A DNA stretch of 64,000 nt from Marifrigoribacter sp965178585 (GTDB lineage Bacteria > Bacteroidota > Bacteroidia > Flavobacteriales > Flavobacteriaceae). The notes under the pieces were generated by a model. It was not told the origin of the DNA. It saw only the letters and a program-made list of their open reading frames with translations, and did no database searches. The DNA lies in the NCBI GenBank assembly GCA_965178585.1, contig OZ238267.1, positions 1,860,001 to 1,924,000 on the forward strand. The letters are read 5' to 3'. Made by a program: the position numbers and the translations under genes. This document shows, one piece after another, positions 25,763-34,839 of the stretch. Position 1 is the stretch's first letter. Each line of letters starts with the position of its first letter.

Positions 25763-27898
25763 CTACTCCTTAATCCCTTCTAAATCTAATAAAAAAGCGT
25801 ATGATCTCGCATACTTTTTCAAGGCATTAAAACGTCCAGATGCACCGCCATGACCTGCATCCATGTTGATATGCAATAACAATAAATTATCATCTGTTTT
25901 CACATCTCTTAATTTCGCAACCCATTTTGCAGGTTCCCAATATTGAACTTGAGAATCATGCAATCCAGTGGTTACTAATAAGTTTGGATAATCCTTTGCT
26001 TCTACTTGATCATAAGGTGAATAAGACGTCATATAATCATAATACTCTTTTTCATTTGGATTCCCCCATTCGTCATACTCACTAGTAGTTAAAGGTATTG
26101 AATCGTCCAACATAGTTGTAGTTACATCTACAAAAGGTACTGCTGCAACAACACCATTATATAGTTCTGGAGCCATATTGGTTATTGCACCCATTAACAA
26201 ACCTCCTGCAGATCCACCATTTGCATATAAATGATCTGATGAAGTATATTTTTCTTCAATTAAATATTTGGATACATCAACAAAATCTGTAAATGTGTTT
26301 TTCTTATTAAACAATTTTCCATCCTCATACCAGTCTCTTCCTAGGTATTCACTACCTCTAACATGAGCTATAGCAAAAATAAACCCACGGTCTAACAAGC
26401 TCAATCTAACCGTTGAAAAATAAGGATCCATTGTACTACCGTAGGAACCGTAAGCATATAACAACAATGGATTTTTACCATTCTTCTCCATACCCTTTCT
26501 GTATACCATTGATACAGGTACTTTAGAACCATCTTTAGCAGTTGCCCATACTCTTTTAGAATCGTAATTGTTTTTATCAAATTTTCCTCCTAAAACTTCA
26601 GCTTCCTTTAAAATAGTTTGTACTTGTGTCTCCATATTAAAATCAATTATGGAAGAAGGAGTTGTTAAAGAGTTATAAACATATCGAAGTATCTTAGAAT
26701 CGAATTCTGGATTTACAGAAGCATATGCTGTATAAGTCTCACTATCAAAGGGTAAGTAATATTCTTCAGTGCCATCCCATCTCACAATTTTAATTTTATT
26801 TAAACCATTACTTCTTTCACCTATTACATAATATTCTTTGAAAATATCAATATCTTCTAATAAAACATCTTTTCTATGAGGAATCATATCTTCCCAATTA
26901 TCCATAGAAGTTTTATTATCTGGAGTCTTCATTAACTTAAAATTGGTCGCACCATCTTTATTTGTTAAAACATAAAAAGAATCTTCATAATGAGAAATAT
27001 TATACTCTAAACCTCTAACCCTAGGCTGAAATATTTGAAAATCTTCGAAAGGAGTATCTGCATTTAATATTCTGTATTCTGTAGTTAAAGTACTGTAACT
27101 ACCTATTACTAGGAATTTTTTAGATTTTGTTTTGTAAACAAAGGTTCCAAAGGTATCATCTTCTTCAGTATATATTAATTCATCATTTTCTGAAGAAGTA
27201 CCTAAACGATGTCTAAATATTTTATCTGAGCGTAAAGTCTGTTCATCCTTTTGAGTATAAAACAATGTTTTATTATCGTTAGCCCAAGTTGAACCTCCTG
27301 TTGTCATAGGAATGCTCTTATCTAGAAGCTCACCAGTTGTTAAATCCTTAATGTATATGGTATATTTTCTTCTACTTACAGTATCCACACCAAAAGATAC
27401 TTTGGTGTTGTCTGGACTCACACTTAAACCAGATAAATTATAATAAGAATGACCTTCGGCCAATTCATTTACATTAAATAACAATTCTTCTTCAGCATCT
27501 AAATTATCTTTTTTACGAGTGTATATAGGATAATCCTTCCCTTTTTCGAATTTAGTGATGTAATAATATCCATTATATTTATAGGGAACCGATTCATCAT
27601 CCTCTTTAATTCGACTTTTCATTTCTTCAAACAATTCCTTTTGGAATTCCTTGGTATGTTCGGTCATTCTTTCGTAATAATCATTTTCACGTTCCAAATA
27701 ATCTATCACTTCTTCATTATCACGATCATTTAGCCAATAATAATTATCGATTCTAACATCACCATGTTTTTCTAAATGCTTTTCAATTTTTTCTGCAACA
27801 GGAGCTTGTATTTCCATATTTGTTTTTGAAGGTTCTTCTTTTTTACAAGAGGTTGCAAAAATAAGTGTTACTAATGAAATAATGATTGTTTTTTTCAT
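25763..27898 (-). CDS. S9 family serine peptidase (prolyl oligopeptidase / oligopeptidase B-like) lipoprotein
   Basis: 711 aa from the ATG at 27898. Longer in-frame starts run into the divergent ybaB gene and are rejected. Residues 1-18 are a lipoprotein signal ending FATSC with Lys-Lys after the lipobox Cys. The middle is a beta-propeller (about 60-440). The C-terminal alpha/beta-hydrolase has the nucleophile motif GGSAGG (about 566-571) and the catalytic His in AGHGGASGR near the end. It cleaves short peptides after Pro or basic residues; specificity is not resolved. The lipid anchor places it in the periplasm or on an outer membrane face. Confidence 0.9.
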   Translation of the reverse strand: MKKTIIISLVTLIFATSCKKEEPSKTNMEIQAPVAEKIEKHLEKHGDVRIDNYYWLNDRDNEEVIDYLERENDYYERMTEHTKEFQKELFEEMKSRIKEDDESVPYKYNGYYYITKFEKGKDYPIYTRKKDNLDAEEELLFNVNELAEGHSYYNLSGLSVSPDNTKVSFGVDTVSRRKYTIYIKDLTTGELLDKSIPMTTGGSTWANDNKTLFYTQKDEQTLRSDKIFRHRLGTSSENDELIYTEEDDTFGTFVYKTKSKKFLVIGSYSTLTTEYRILNADTPFEDFQIFQPRVRGLEYNISHYEDSFYVLTNKDGATNFKLMKTPDNKTSMDNWEDMIPHRKDVLLEDIDIFKEYYVIGERSNGLNKIKIVRWDGTEEYYLPFDSETYTAYASVNPEFDSKILRYVYNSLTTPSSIIDFNMETQVQTILKEAEVLGGKFDKNNYDSKRVWATAKDGSKVPVSMVYRKGMEKNGKNPLLLYAYGSYGSTMDPYFSTVRLSLLDRGFIFAIAHVRGSEYLGRDWYEDGKLFNKKNTFTDFVDVSKYLIEEKYTSSDHLYANGGSAGGLLMGAITNMAPELYNGVVAAVPFVDVTTTMLDDSIPLTTSEYDEWGNPNEKEYYDYMTSYSPYDQVEAKDYPNLLVTTGLHDSQVQYWEPAKWVAKLRDVKTDDNLLLLHINMDAGHGGASGRFNALKKYARSYAFLLDLEGIKE

Positions 27899-27932
27899 CT
27901 TGAATTTATTGATTAGTTTGATGACAATATAG

Positions 27933-27940
27933 TAATTTTG
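27933..27940 (+). promoter_or_regulatory. Putative -7 promoter box of ybaB
   Basis: TAATTTTG, a TAnnTTTG match, 25 bases before the ATG at 27966. The nearest TTG upstream is 21 bases away (27909-27911), slightly outside the usual spacing. Confidence 0.4.
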
Positions 27941-27965
27941 TTCTAACATAAAATAATAAAAAACC

Positions 27966-28286
27966 ATGTTTGGAGATTTACAAGGAATGATGGGCAAATT
28001 AAAAGAAGCCCAAGCAAAAGTTGAAGCTACTAAGCTTAGAATGAATACAGTATTAATAGATGAACAAAGTAGTGATGGTCTTTTAAAAGTTACAATTACT
28101 GCAAATAGAGAATTAAAAAATATTGAAATTGATGATTCTCTTCTTGAAGATAAAGAACAGTTAGAAGATTATTTAGTTTTAACTTTAAACAAAGCAATTG
28201 CAAAAGCTACAAAAATAAATGAAACAGAAGTTGCTGCTGTTGCAAGTGAAGGTATGCCTAAAATACCTGGTATGGATATGTTTTAA
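27966..28286 (+). CDS. YbaB/EbfC family nucleoid-associated protein
   Basis: 106 aa, normal for the family. It starts MFGDLQGMMGKLKEAQAKVE, the hallmark N-terminal helix of YbaB/EbfC dimeric DNA-binding proteins. The central strand block (ITANRELKNIEIDDSLL) and a C-terminal helix follow. The usual dnaX/recR neighbours are absent here. Its 3-prime end overlaps the convergent threonine aldolase gene by 4 bases. Confidence 0.92.
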   Translation: MFGDLQGMMGKLKEAQAKVEATKLRMNTVLIDEQSSDGLLKVTITANRELKNIEIDDSLLEDKEQLEDYLVLTLNKAIAKATKINETEVAAVASEGMPKIPGMDMF

Positions 28287-29305
28287 ATATAGCTCACAAT
28301 TTTATTTAACAAGTATTCATGCATTTCATTAGTATAATCTAAATGAGTAACCATTCGTAGTTTTCCTTGACCCATATCACTGATTTTTATATTTTGCAGA
28401 TACATATCTTCAACAAACTTATCCTTTGATAATTCATCTACTAAATTAAAAATCACAATATTGGTTTCTGTAGGTTCAACATTTTTCACATAAGAAACAT
28501 TTTCTAAAACTTTTGCAATTTCTGAAGCCTTTTTATGATCTTCAACCAATCGTTCTACCTGATGATCTAAAGCATAAATTCCTGCTGCTGCCATAAAACC
28601 TACTTGTCTCATAGCTCCTCCTAAAACTTTTCGTATCCTAATGGCTCTTTTCATAAGTTCATTATTACCCAATAATATGGTACCCATAGGAGTTCCTAAT
28701 CCTTTACTTAGACATATTGAAATCGAATCGAATATTTTTCCATATTCTTTTGGGTCTTCTTTTTTTGCAACTAGAGCATTCATTAAACGTGCTCCGTCTA
28801 GATGTAATCCTAATCCATATTCATTACAAACCCTTCTAACTTTTTTAAATTCTTCAAAATCATAACAAGCTCCTCCCCCTTTATTTGTAGTGTTTTCTAA
28901 GCACACTAAGGTTGTGCTGGGAGTATGATAATTTGATATTGGACTTATACCTTCTTCAATTCCAGAAGCAGTAATCATTCCACGATGACCATCAATTAAA
29001 TTACACGTAACACCACTATTAAATGCTGCTCCACCAGCTTCAAAATTGTAAACATGCGCCCATTTATCACATATTAATTGATCTCCAGGTTGTGTATGTA
29101 GTTTTATTGCTGCTTGATTAGACATCGATCCTGTTGGGAAAAATAAAGCGGTTTCCATTCCAAATTTTTCTGCAAAACGTCTTTCTAATTCATTAACAGA
29201 AGGATCTTCTTTATAAACATCATCACCAGTTTTAGCATTCATTATTGCTTCTAACATACCTGGTGTAGGTTTAGTTACAGTGTCACTTCGTAAGTCTATA
29301 ATCAT
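28283..29305 (-). CDS. ltaE: Low-specificity L-threonine aldolase
   Basis: 340 aa fold-type I PLP enzyme that splits L-threonine or allo-threonine to glycine and acetaldehyde. It begins IDLRSDTVTKPTPGML, the conserved family opening. The PLP-contacting HLDGARLMNA (about 168-177) and the Schiff-base Lys in SKGLGTPMG (about 200-208) are present. Full length. It lies 21 bases downstream of a hypothetical secreted protein on the same strand. Confidence 0.93.
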   Translation of the reverse strand: MIIDLRSDTVTKPTPGMLEAIMNAKTGDDVYKEDPSVNELERRFAEKFGMETALFFPTGSMSNQAAIKLHTQPGDQLICDKWAHVYNFEAGGAAFNSGVTCNLIDGHRGMITASGIEEGISPISNYHTPSTTLVCLENTTNKGGGACYDFEEFKKVRRVCNEYGLGLHLDGARLMNALVAKKEDPKEYGKIFDSISICLSKGLGTPMGTILLGNNELMKRAIRIRKVLGGAMRQVGFMAAAGIYALDHQVERLVEDHKKASEIAKVLENVSYVKNVEPTETNIVIFNLVDELSKDKFVEDMYLQNIKISDMGQGKLRMVTHLDYTNEMHEYLLNKIVSYI

Positions 29306-29326
29306 TATTGAGGGATTGTATTATAA

Positions 29327-29944
29327 TTAAAGTTGTCGTCTAAATTTAGATTCCATATTATTAACTTCTTTGTTAATTATTTTTTCTAGTTCGACAATTT
29401 TCAGGTTATTATTATATTCAAAATTAAGATTTTTGTACTTAGATTCATTTGTTAATTGATACAAATTATAGGTTTGTCCAAATGATTTGTTTTCAATATT
29501 AAATTTAAACATTTTTGAACAAGCATGTACTTCAGATTGCTTTACTGGAACGTTTTCTGGATTTTCAACTTCATACTTCTTTACCTTTTCTTTTAATTGT
29601 TCAACATTTGCTTTAACAAAATAAAGAATATCATCATTTACAACTGGAAGAGAAAAAAACATTCCGCAGTTATCTATTTTTTTGATTAAGGTCTCATTAT
29701 CTTCTCTCCAAAAAACATACACTTCATAGTAAGTTCCTTTAGAGCTACACATAGTTCCATTTGATAACCTAAACATTTCCACTTTCCCATTACAATACTT
29801 ATACATATAAAAATAGTTTGCTATATCTCTACTTTCAAGGCTTTTTGTAAAATCTGAAACTAAATTATCAACGTGTTCTTTATGATGTTGAGCTTGTAAG
29901 CCAATACTTAACAATCCAAAAATAAAAACTAGAAAATAATTCAT
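29327..29944 (-). CDS. Hypothetical secreted protein
   Basis: 205 aa. A signal peptide (residues 1-18, FLVFIFGLLSIGLQAQ) predicts export. The mature part has four or so Cys (for example in KYCNGK, GTMCSSK, DNCGMF, HACSKM) that could form disulfides, beta-rich segments, and a charged helical end. I recognise no family. It lies 11 bases after the metalloprotease gene and before threonine aldolase on the same strand, so it is probably co-expressed with the protease. Confidence 0.7.
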   Translation of the reverse strand: MNYFLVFIFGLLSIGLQAQHHKEHVDNLVSDFTKSLESRDIANYFYMYKYCNGKVEMFRLSNGTMCSSKGTYYEVYVFWREDNETLIKKIDNCGMFFSLPVVNDDILYFVKANVEQLKEKVKKYEVENPENVPVKQSEVHACSKMFKFNIENKSFGQTYNLYQLTNESKYKNLNFEYNNNLKIVELEKIINKEVNNMESKFRRQL

Positions 29945-29955
29945 AAAATAGTACT

Positions 29956-32358
29956 TTAATTATTTAAACATTGAAAACTTCCGATAGGACTTCCATCTGG
30001 TATTTTTGGAGTTTTATAGACTTTAAATTTTTCTGGAGATTTTCTAAATTCTTTTATCTCTCGTAGTAATTGTTTATCAAATACTTCGCTACTATCAGTA
30101 AGGTTATTTGTCAAATTATCTAAATGTTCGTTAGCAATTGCTTTTACTTGAGTAAAACTTTTTGGAGATCTTATTAAATTAAACAAATATTGTAGAGTTA
30201 CTGTTTGTATTGAGCTTTGAACTTCTTTTTTATAATCTGAATTTGTTTTAGAAATAAATACCTGTTCGATTAATTGATTTAAAACATTATCCAAATCCAT
30301 ATTTTTTTTTGATAAAGCACTTTGCTGAATTAATCTATTTGCTCTTTCTGGATTTAATAATAAACTCAATGTCATATTACTAGCTGTTTCAACTGCACTT
30401 AACGCATCGAACGCAACGTTTGTCCTACTTTTAAATGACTCTCTAGTTCTTTTATAACCCATTGCTCTAGGAGGAAATAATTTAAGTTTATCTTCAGGAA
30501 TCATTAAAGTATTAACTTCTATAGTTTTCAAAACAGCTTTTAAAGCTTTTTCTTGTTCTTTTTGTGATATGATTTCTACAACAACACCCTCACTACCTTT
30601 AACAGCATAATTATAATCCAGACCACCAATACTTTTTACAGCTGCTTCAGTTTGATAACGATGATAAAAATATAGAGGTACGAAAACGTCTTCCAAAACC
30701 GTATAAGGTTCTCCATTTCTAATATTATCTATTGAAAAATTATCTATTGCTTGTTCTCTAATTTCAAGAACATTGTCCAATTCTTCTGAAGAATTTTTTC
30801 CGTTATCCCATAAATGTGCTTTTGCATGTGCAGATCCTTGTGGACGAGCATCTGAATCAGAAATATATTGCAAACCCTTTGAAAAAGCATTTTCCAATAG
30901 AGAAGTCAAATATTTTTTTTCATTCATTCCATTGGGTATATCACTATAGGAATATGCTACAGTAACTTTATCCCAATCCCCTATTCCAGTTGCATAATCA
31001 TTTGAAAAATCTACTTCTCCATTTTTTATAGTTAGTGTCGGATGAGGATAATCCATTACACTAGCTCTATTAGATGGACTTGCAGCAAAATTGTGAGCAA
31101 ACCCTATAGTATGTCCAACCTCATGAGCTGCTAATTGTCTAATTCGAGCCAATGCCATATCCAGCATTGGTTGGTAATTATCATCACTTTCAGCGAAAGG
31201 TTTATTAATTAAAGCCTGAGCAATTAAAAAATCTTGTCGAATACGCAGACTTCCTAAACTTACGTGCCCCTTTATTATTTCTCCAGTTCTAGGGTCGCTA
31301 ATAGAACCACCATAGCTCCAACCTCTTGTTGAACGATGAACCCATTGAATTACATTATATCTTAAATCCAATGGATCTGCTCCTTCAGGTAACATTTTAA
31401 CTTGAAAACCATTTTTATACCCAATAGATTCAAAGGCTTGATTCCACCAACTTGCTCCTTCTAATAAAGCAGAACGAATGGGTTCTGGGGTTCCAGGATC
31501 TAAATAATAAACAATAGGTTCTACAGCTTCAGAAATTTCAGCATCCGGATTTTTCTTTTCTAAATGATGTCGGTAAATAAATCGTTTTTTTATAGGTTCC
31601 CATATAGGAGTTGCATAATCCATATAGGACATTGCATATGAACCACTTCTTGTATCAAATTCTCTGGGGTGGTAGTTGTTGTCAGGTAATTCTACAAAAC
31701 TTTGATGCTGAATAACTGTAATTGCATTTGCATCTGGAGTAACAGAATAAATGTTTTTACCTGTAGGTTCTCCTACGAAAGTAAGTAACGATTCAAATTC
31801 TACATTTTTAGGAAAAGCCCTTGTGTTTTCCATCCACAATGCATTTCTTGTTTTATCTAATTTATAATTTCCTTCTTTAGATTTTTTTAATCTAAATGCA
31901 ACCTTATGGGCATCTTGCATTAAAAAAGGAGTTAAATCAATGATATAGGTTTCTCCTTTTGTTTCTTTTATAGGAAAACCAAATAATACAGATTTTGCAA
32001 AAGCCTGTTCAATAGATTTCTTTTCTAATTTATTATCTGTTATAGCCCTAAATTTTTGATTGGGTTGCAATAGCAAAATTTTATTGCCACTTTTTATAAA
32101 TTTAACTACCACACCAGCTCCTATTTGTCCACGATCCAGTCCTATATCATTCGATCCCAATCCTGAAGCCAGAAAATGTGTGTATAAAAATTCCGTATTC
32201 AATTTGTCAACTTCAAGGTAAATTTCACCATCAGATTCTGAATAATGAAAATTAAAAAAACCTTCAAATGATTGTAAATCTTTTTTACTTTCTAAAAATT
32301 GAGCAGAAAGTGTTGTTATTCCAAAGAAAAAAAATAAACAGAGTGCATAATATTTCAT
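29956..32358 (-). CDS. Secreted zinc metalloprotease (metzincin-like, DUF5117-type)
   Basis: 800 aa with a signal peptide (residues 1-19, ending TLSAQ). The zinc motif HEVGHTIGFAHN (near residue 415) follows HExxHxxGxxH, the metzincin pattern. A methionine-turn candidate follows in SVMDYPHPT. The large N-terminal part and the C-terminal helical part fit the Bacteroidota secreted metalloproteases annotated with DUF5117/DUF4953 domains. No Por-type C-terminal sorting domain is evident. Likely periplasmic or extracellular; substrate unknown. Confidence 0.88.
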   Translation of the reverse strand: MKYYALCLFFFFGITTLSAQFLESKKDLQSFEGFFNFHYSESDGEIYLEVDKLNTEFLYTHFLASGLGSNDIGLDRGQIGAGVVVKFIKSGNKILLLQPNQKFRAITDNKLEKKSIEQAFAKSVLFGFPIKETKGETYIIDLTPFLMQDAHKVAFRLKKSKEGNYKLDKTRNALWMENTRAFPKNVEFESLLTFVGEPTGKNIYSVTPDANAITVIQHQSFVELPDNNYHPREFDTRSGSYAMSYMDYATPIWEPIKKRFIYRHHLEKKNPDAEISEAVEPIVYYLDPGTPEPIRSALLEGASWWNQAFESIGYKNGFQVKMLPEGADPLDLRYNVIQWVHRSTRGWSYGGSISDPRTGEIIKGHVSLGSLRIRQDFLIAQALINKPFAESDDNYQPMLDMALARIRQLAAHEVGHTIGFAHNFAASPSNRASVMDYPHPTLTIKNGEVDFSNDYATGIGDWDKVTVAYSYSDIPNGMNEKKYLTSLLENAFSKGLQYISDSDARPQGSAHAKAHLWDNGKNSSEELDNVLEIREQAIDNFSIDNIRNGEPYTVLEDVFVPLYFYHRYQTEAAVKSIGGLDYNYAVKGSEGVVVEIISQKEQEKALKAVLKTIEVNTLMIPEDKLKLFPPRAMGYKRTRESFKSRTNVAFDALSAVETASNMTLSLLLNPERANRLIQQSALSKKNMDLDNVLNQLIEQVFISKTNSDYKKEVQSSIQTVTLQYLFNLIRSPKSFTQVKAIANEHLDNLTNNLTDSSEVFDKQLLREIKEFRKSPEKFKVYKTPKIPDGSPIGSFQCLNN

Positions 32359-32460
32359 AAAAAATTAATTTCTTAAATCTATAAAAAATAATGGAATTTT
32401 CTTTTAGGATGGGATGTTAAATTCTATTTTTACTAATTATTAGAAATTAATTAATAGTCT

Positions 32461-32474
32461 CCCGACTTTTCGGG
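32461..32474 (+). other. GC-rich hairpin just before prfB
   Basis: CCCGA (32461-32465) pairs with TCGGG (32470-32474), then TTTT and the prfB ATG eight bases later. There is no plus-strand gene upstream for several kilobases, so it is not the terminator of a preceding gene and may be a leader hairpin. Confidence 0.4.
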
Positions 32475-32482
32475 TTTTATAT

Positions 32483-33590
32483 ATGATTACATTAGATCAA
32501 CTCAATGATCTTAGAAAGCGCCTGGATGCGTTAAGGAGGTATCTTTGACGTTTCTGGAAAAAAAATTGAAATAGCCAACGACGAAGAAAAAACTTACGAT
32601 CCAAATTTCTGGAACAATCCTAAAGAAGCAGAAATTTTTATGAAAGCTCTTCGTACCAAAAAAAAATGGATTACCGATTTTAATACTTCAGAATCTATAA
32701 CGGACGATGCAGAAATTCTTTATGAATTTTTTAAAGAAGGAGAAGGTACACCTGAGCAGGTTGAAAAAAGATATTTAGAAGCTTTAGATGCTATTGAAAC
32801 TTTAGAGTTTAGAAATATGCTTAGTGATGAGGGAGATAGTTTAAGTGCTGTATTACAAATTACTGCTGGTGCTGGTGGTACCGAAAGTTGTGATTGGGCC
32901 GAAATGCTTATGCGTATGTATTTAATGTGGGCAGAAAAGCATCAACTAAAAGTAAAAGAACTCAACTTTCAATCGGGTGATGTTGCAGGAATAAAGACGG
33001 TAACTTTAGAAATTGATGGTGAATATGCTTTTGGTTGGTTAAAAGGAGAAAATGGAGTTCATAGATTAGTGCGTATTTCACCTTTTGATAGTAATGCTAA
33101 ACGTCATACAAGTTTTGCTTCGGTATATGTATATCCTTTAGCAGATGAGACTATAGAAATAGACATTAATCCTGCTGATATTTCATGGGCTTTCGCACGT
33201 AGTGGTGGCGCTGGAGGACAGAATGTAAACAAAGTTGAAACCAAGGCCATTCTTACTCATGCTCCTACTGGAATAACGATTCATAATTCTGAAACGAGGT
33301 CGCAATTAGAAAATAGAGAAAAAGCTATGCAAATGCTTAAATCTCAATTATATGAAATTGAGTTAAGAAAACAACAAGCTCAACGAAATGAAATAGAATC
33401 AGGAAAAATGGCTATTGAATGGGGATCACAAATCCGTAATTATGTTCTTCATCCTTATAAACTAATAAAAGATGTTAGAACTGCACATGAGACCGGAAAT
33501 GTAGATAATGTTCTAAATGGAGATATTGATGGATTTTTAAAAGCTTATTTAATGAGTAACGGTCAAGAGGACAAAAGTGATGAATTGTAA
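32483..33590 (+). CDS. prfB: Peptide chain release factor 2, with programmed +1 frameshift
   Basis: Starts at the ATG at 32483, reads 21 codons to CTT, and meets an in-frame TGA at 32546-32548. Shifting +1 (skipping 32546) reads GAC onward to the stop at 33590, giving 368 aa. The site AGGAGGTATCTTTGAC has the internal Shine-Dalgarno-like AGGAGG, the CTT slip codon and the TGAC stop context of the classic RF2 autoregulatory frameshift. The peptidyl-tRNA hydrolysis motif GGQNVNKVETKA lies in SGGAGGQNVNK. RF2 recognises UGA and UAA. The lipoprotein gene follows after 11 bases. Confidence 0.96.
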
Positions 33591-33601
33591 TTTCACAACC
33601 A

Positions 33602-34156
33602 ATGCTTTATAAAACATTAAAAATTACTTTTATAATTTGTTGTTTAATTTTTAATTCTTGTGGCAATTCCTCTTCTGACAAAATTACACAACCCTTCGAA
33701 CTATCAATATTGGATTACAATAGTAAACTTCCTTATTCTGTATTGTATACTATTTCTAACAAAGAGTTGAAGATCATTAAAAAAGGTTTTAAAAAGTATA
33801 ATAAAGACAGTATTCTCTTTTCAATTAATAATCTACCACTGAATATAACGAATCAAATTACTAATATTAAAATAGATAGTTTAAGTGTTTTTTATGCTAC
33901 TAAATGTCAAAATAATAATGATATTAAATCATTTCAATTTAAAAAAAATGGTAAATCAAAAAAAATCATTTTACAAAACTATTATCAAGATGAATTAAGT
34001 AGTTCTATATTAATTATAAATGAATTAGTACCTGAAAAATATAAAATTCAATATAATAAAGAAGCAATTATATTAGAAATGAATAATTGCGAAAACATAG
34101 AAATTATTGATAATTGGAAAAATAAAAAAATGCCCTTCTGGAGCATTGAGTTTTAG
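33602..34156 (+). CDS. Hypothetical lipoprotein
   Basis: 184 aa. The N-terminal lipoprotein signal (ITFIICCLIFNSC) places the lipobox Cys at about residue 20, followed by Gly-Asn-Ser-Ser-Ser. The mature part is Lys/Asn/Ile-rich, beta-like, without a family I know. It follows prfB after 11 bases on the same strand and may be co-transcribed. Base composition is very AT-rich even for this window. Confidence 0.65.
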   Translation: MLYKTLKITFIICCLIFNSCGNSSSDKITQPFELSILDYNSKLPYSVLYTISNKELKIIKKGFKKYNKDSILFSINNLPLNITNQITNIKIDSLSVFYATKCQNNNDIKSFQFKKNGKSKKIILQNYYQDELSSSILIINELVPEKYKIQYNKEAIILEMNNCENIEIIDNWKNKKMPFWSIEF

Positions 34157-34267
34157 TATTAAAAAGAATAAAATTCCTGCTTAAAAAATTATCAATAAAT
34201 AAGCTACATTTTATGCAATTTTTATCATATTGCATTGTTTAAGTTGTATGTTAAAATCTATATAATT

Positions 34268-34834
34268 ATGAAATTTTACTCAAGTTTATTATTTGTTTTT
34301 TTTATTTCTGTACTTTCTATTCAGGCTCAACAATTATCATTAGATGATCAATTTGATGATTTAATTAAAAAATCCAATAACTATCAAGATTATAAGGTAG
34401 TAAAAAAAGATAAAATTTATTTACTTAGAAAAAATGTTTCAGACTCGATTATATCATTGGAAGGAAACATTTCAAGTCTTTCTTCTGAAATTGTAAGACA
34501 AAAATCTGAAGTTAATAACCTAACAAGTGAGCTAGAAAACACAAAGAGTGAACTAACTATATCACAAGGAAAAGAAAATGGTATAAATGTTTTAGGGATT
34601 ATGACTAATAAATCTACTTATACATTAATTGTTTTCATAACATTAGGAGTACTATTGCTAATAATTATTATACTTTTCATTAAATACAAAAACGGTTTTG
34701 ACCTAATAAAAACAACGAAAAGTAAATTAGCAGAAACCGATGAAGAATTCGAAAACTTTAGACAGCGATCTTTAGAAAGAGAACAACAAATAAGAAGAAA
34801 ACTTCAAGACGAAATCAATAAAAATAAAGCTTAG
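34268..34834 (+). CDS. Signal-peptide, coiled-coil, single-TM protein of unknown function
   Basis: 188 aa from the ATG at 34268; the upstream in-frame TTG is rejected because the signal peptide begins at this ATG. Signal peptide (1-20, ending SIQAQ), coiled coil (about 55-98), one membrane helix (about 118-141), then a charged helix ending in EREQQIRRKLQDEINKNK. From memory, relatives beside murA in flavobacteria are widely mislabelled tRNA (guanine-N1)-methyltransferase; there is no SAM-binding motif or TrmD knot. The topology suggests an inner-membrane scaffold with periplasmic coil and cytosolic tail. It converges on murA. Confidence 0.78.
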   Translation: MKFYSSLLFVFFISVLSIQAQQLSLDDQFDDLIKKSNNYQDYKVVKKDKIYLLRKNVSDSIISLEGNISSLSSEIVRQKSEVNNLTSELENTKSELTISQGKENGINVLGIMTNKSTYTLIVFITLGVLLLIIIILFIKYKNGFDLIKTTKSKLAETDEEFENFRQRSLEREQQIRRKLQDEINKNKA

Positions 34835-34839
34835 AAAAA

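Noticed and set aside
27899..27997. N-terminal extension of the S9 peptidase to an earlier Met
   Set aside because: It would overlap the ybaB start and hide a perfect lipoprotein signal that begins at 27898.
34235..34267. TTG-initiated extension of the 34268 gene
   Set aside because: The signal peptide starts cleanly at the ATG at 34268.
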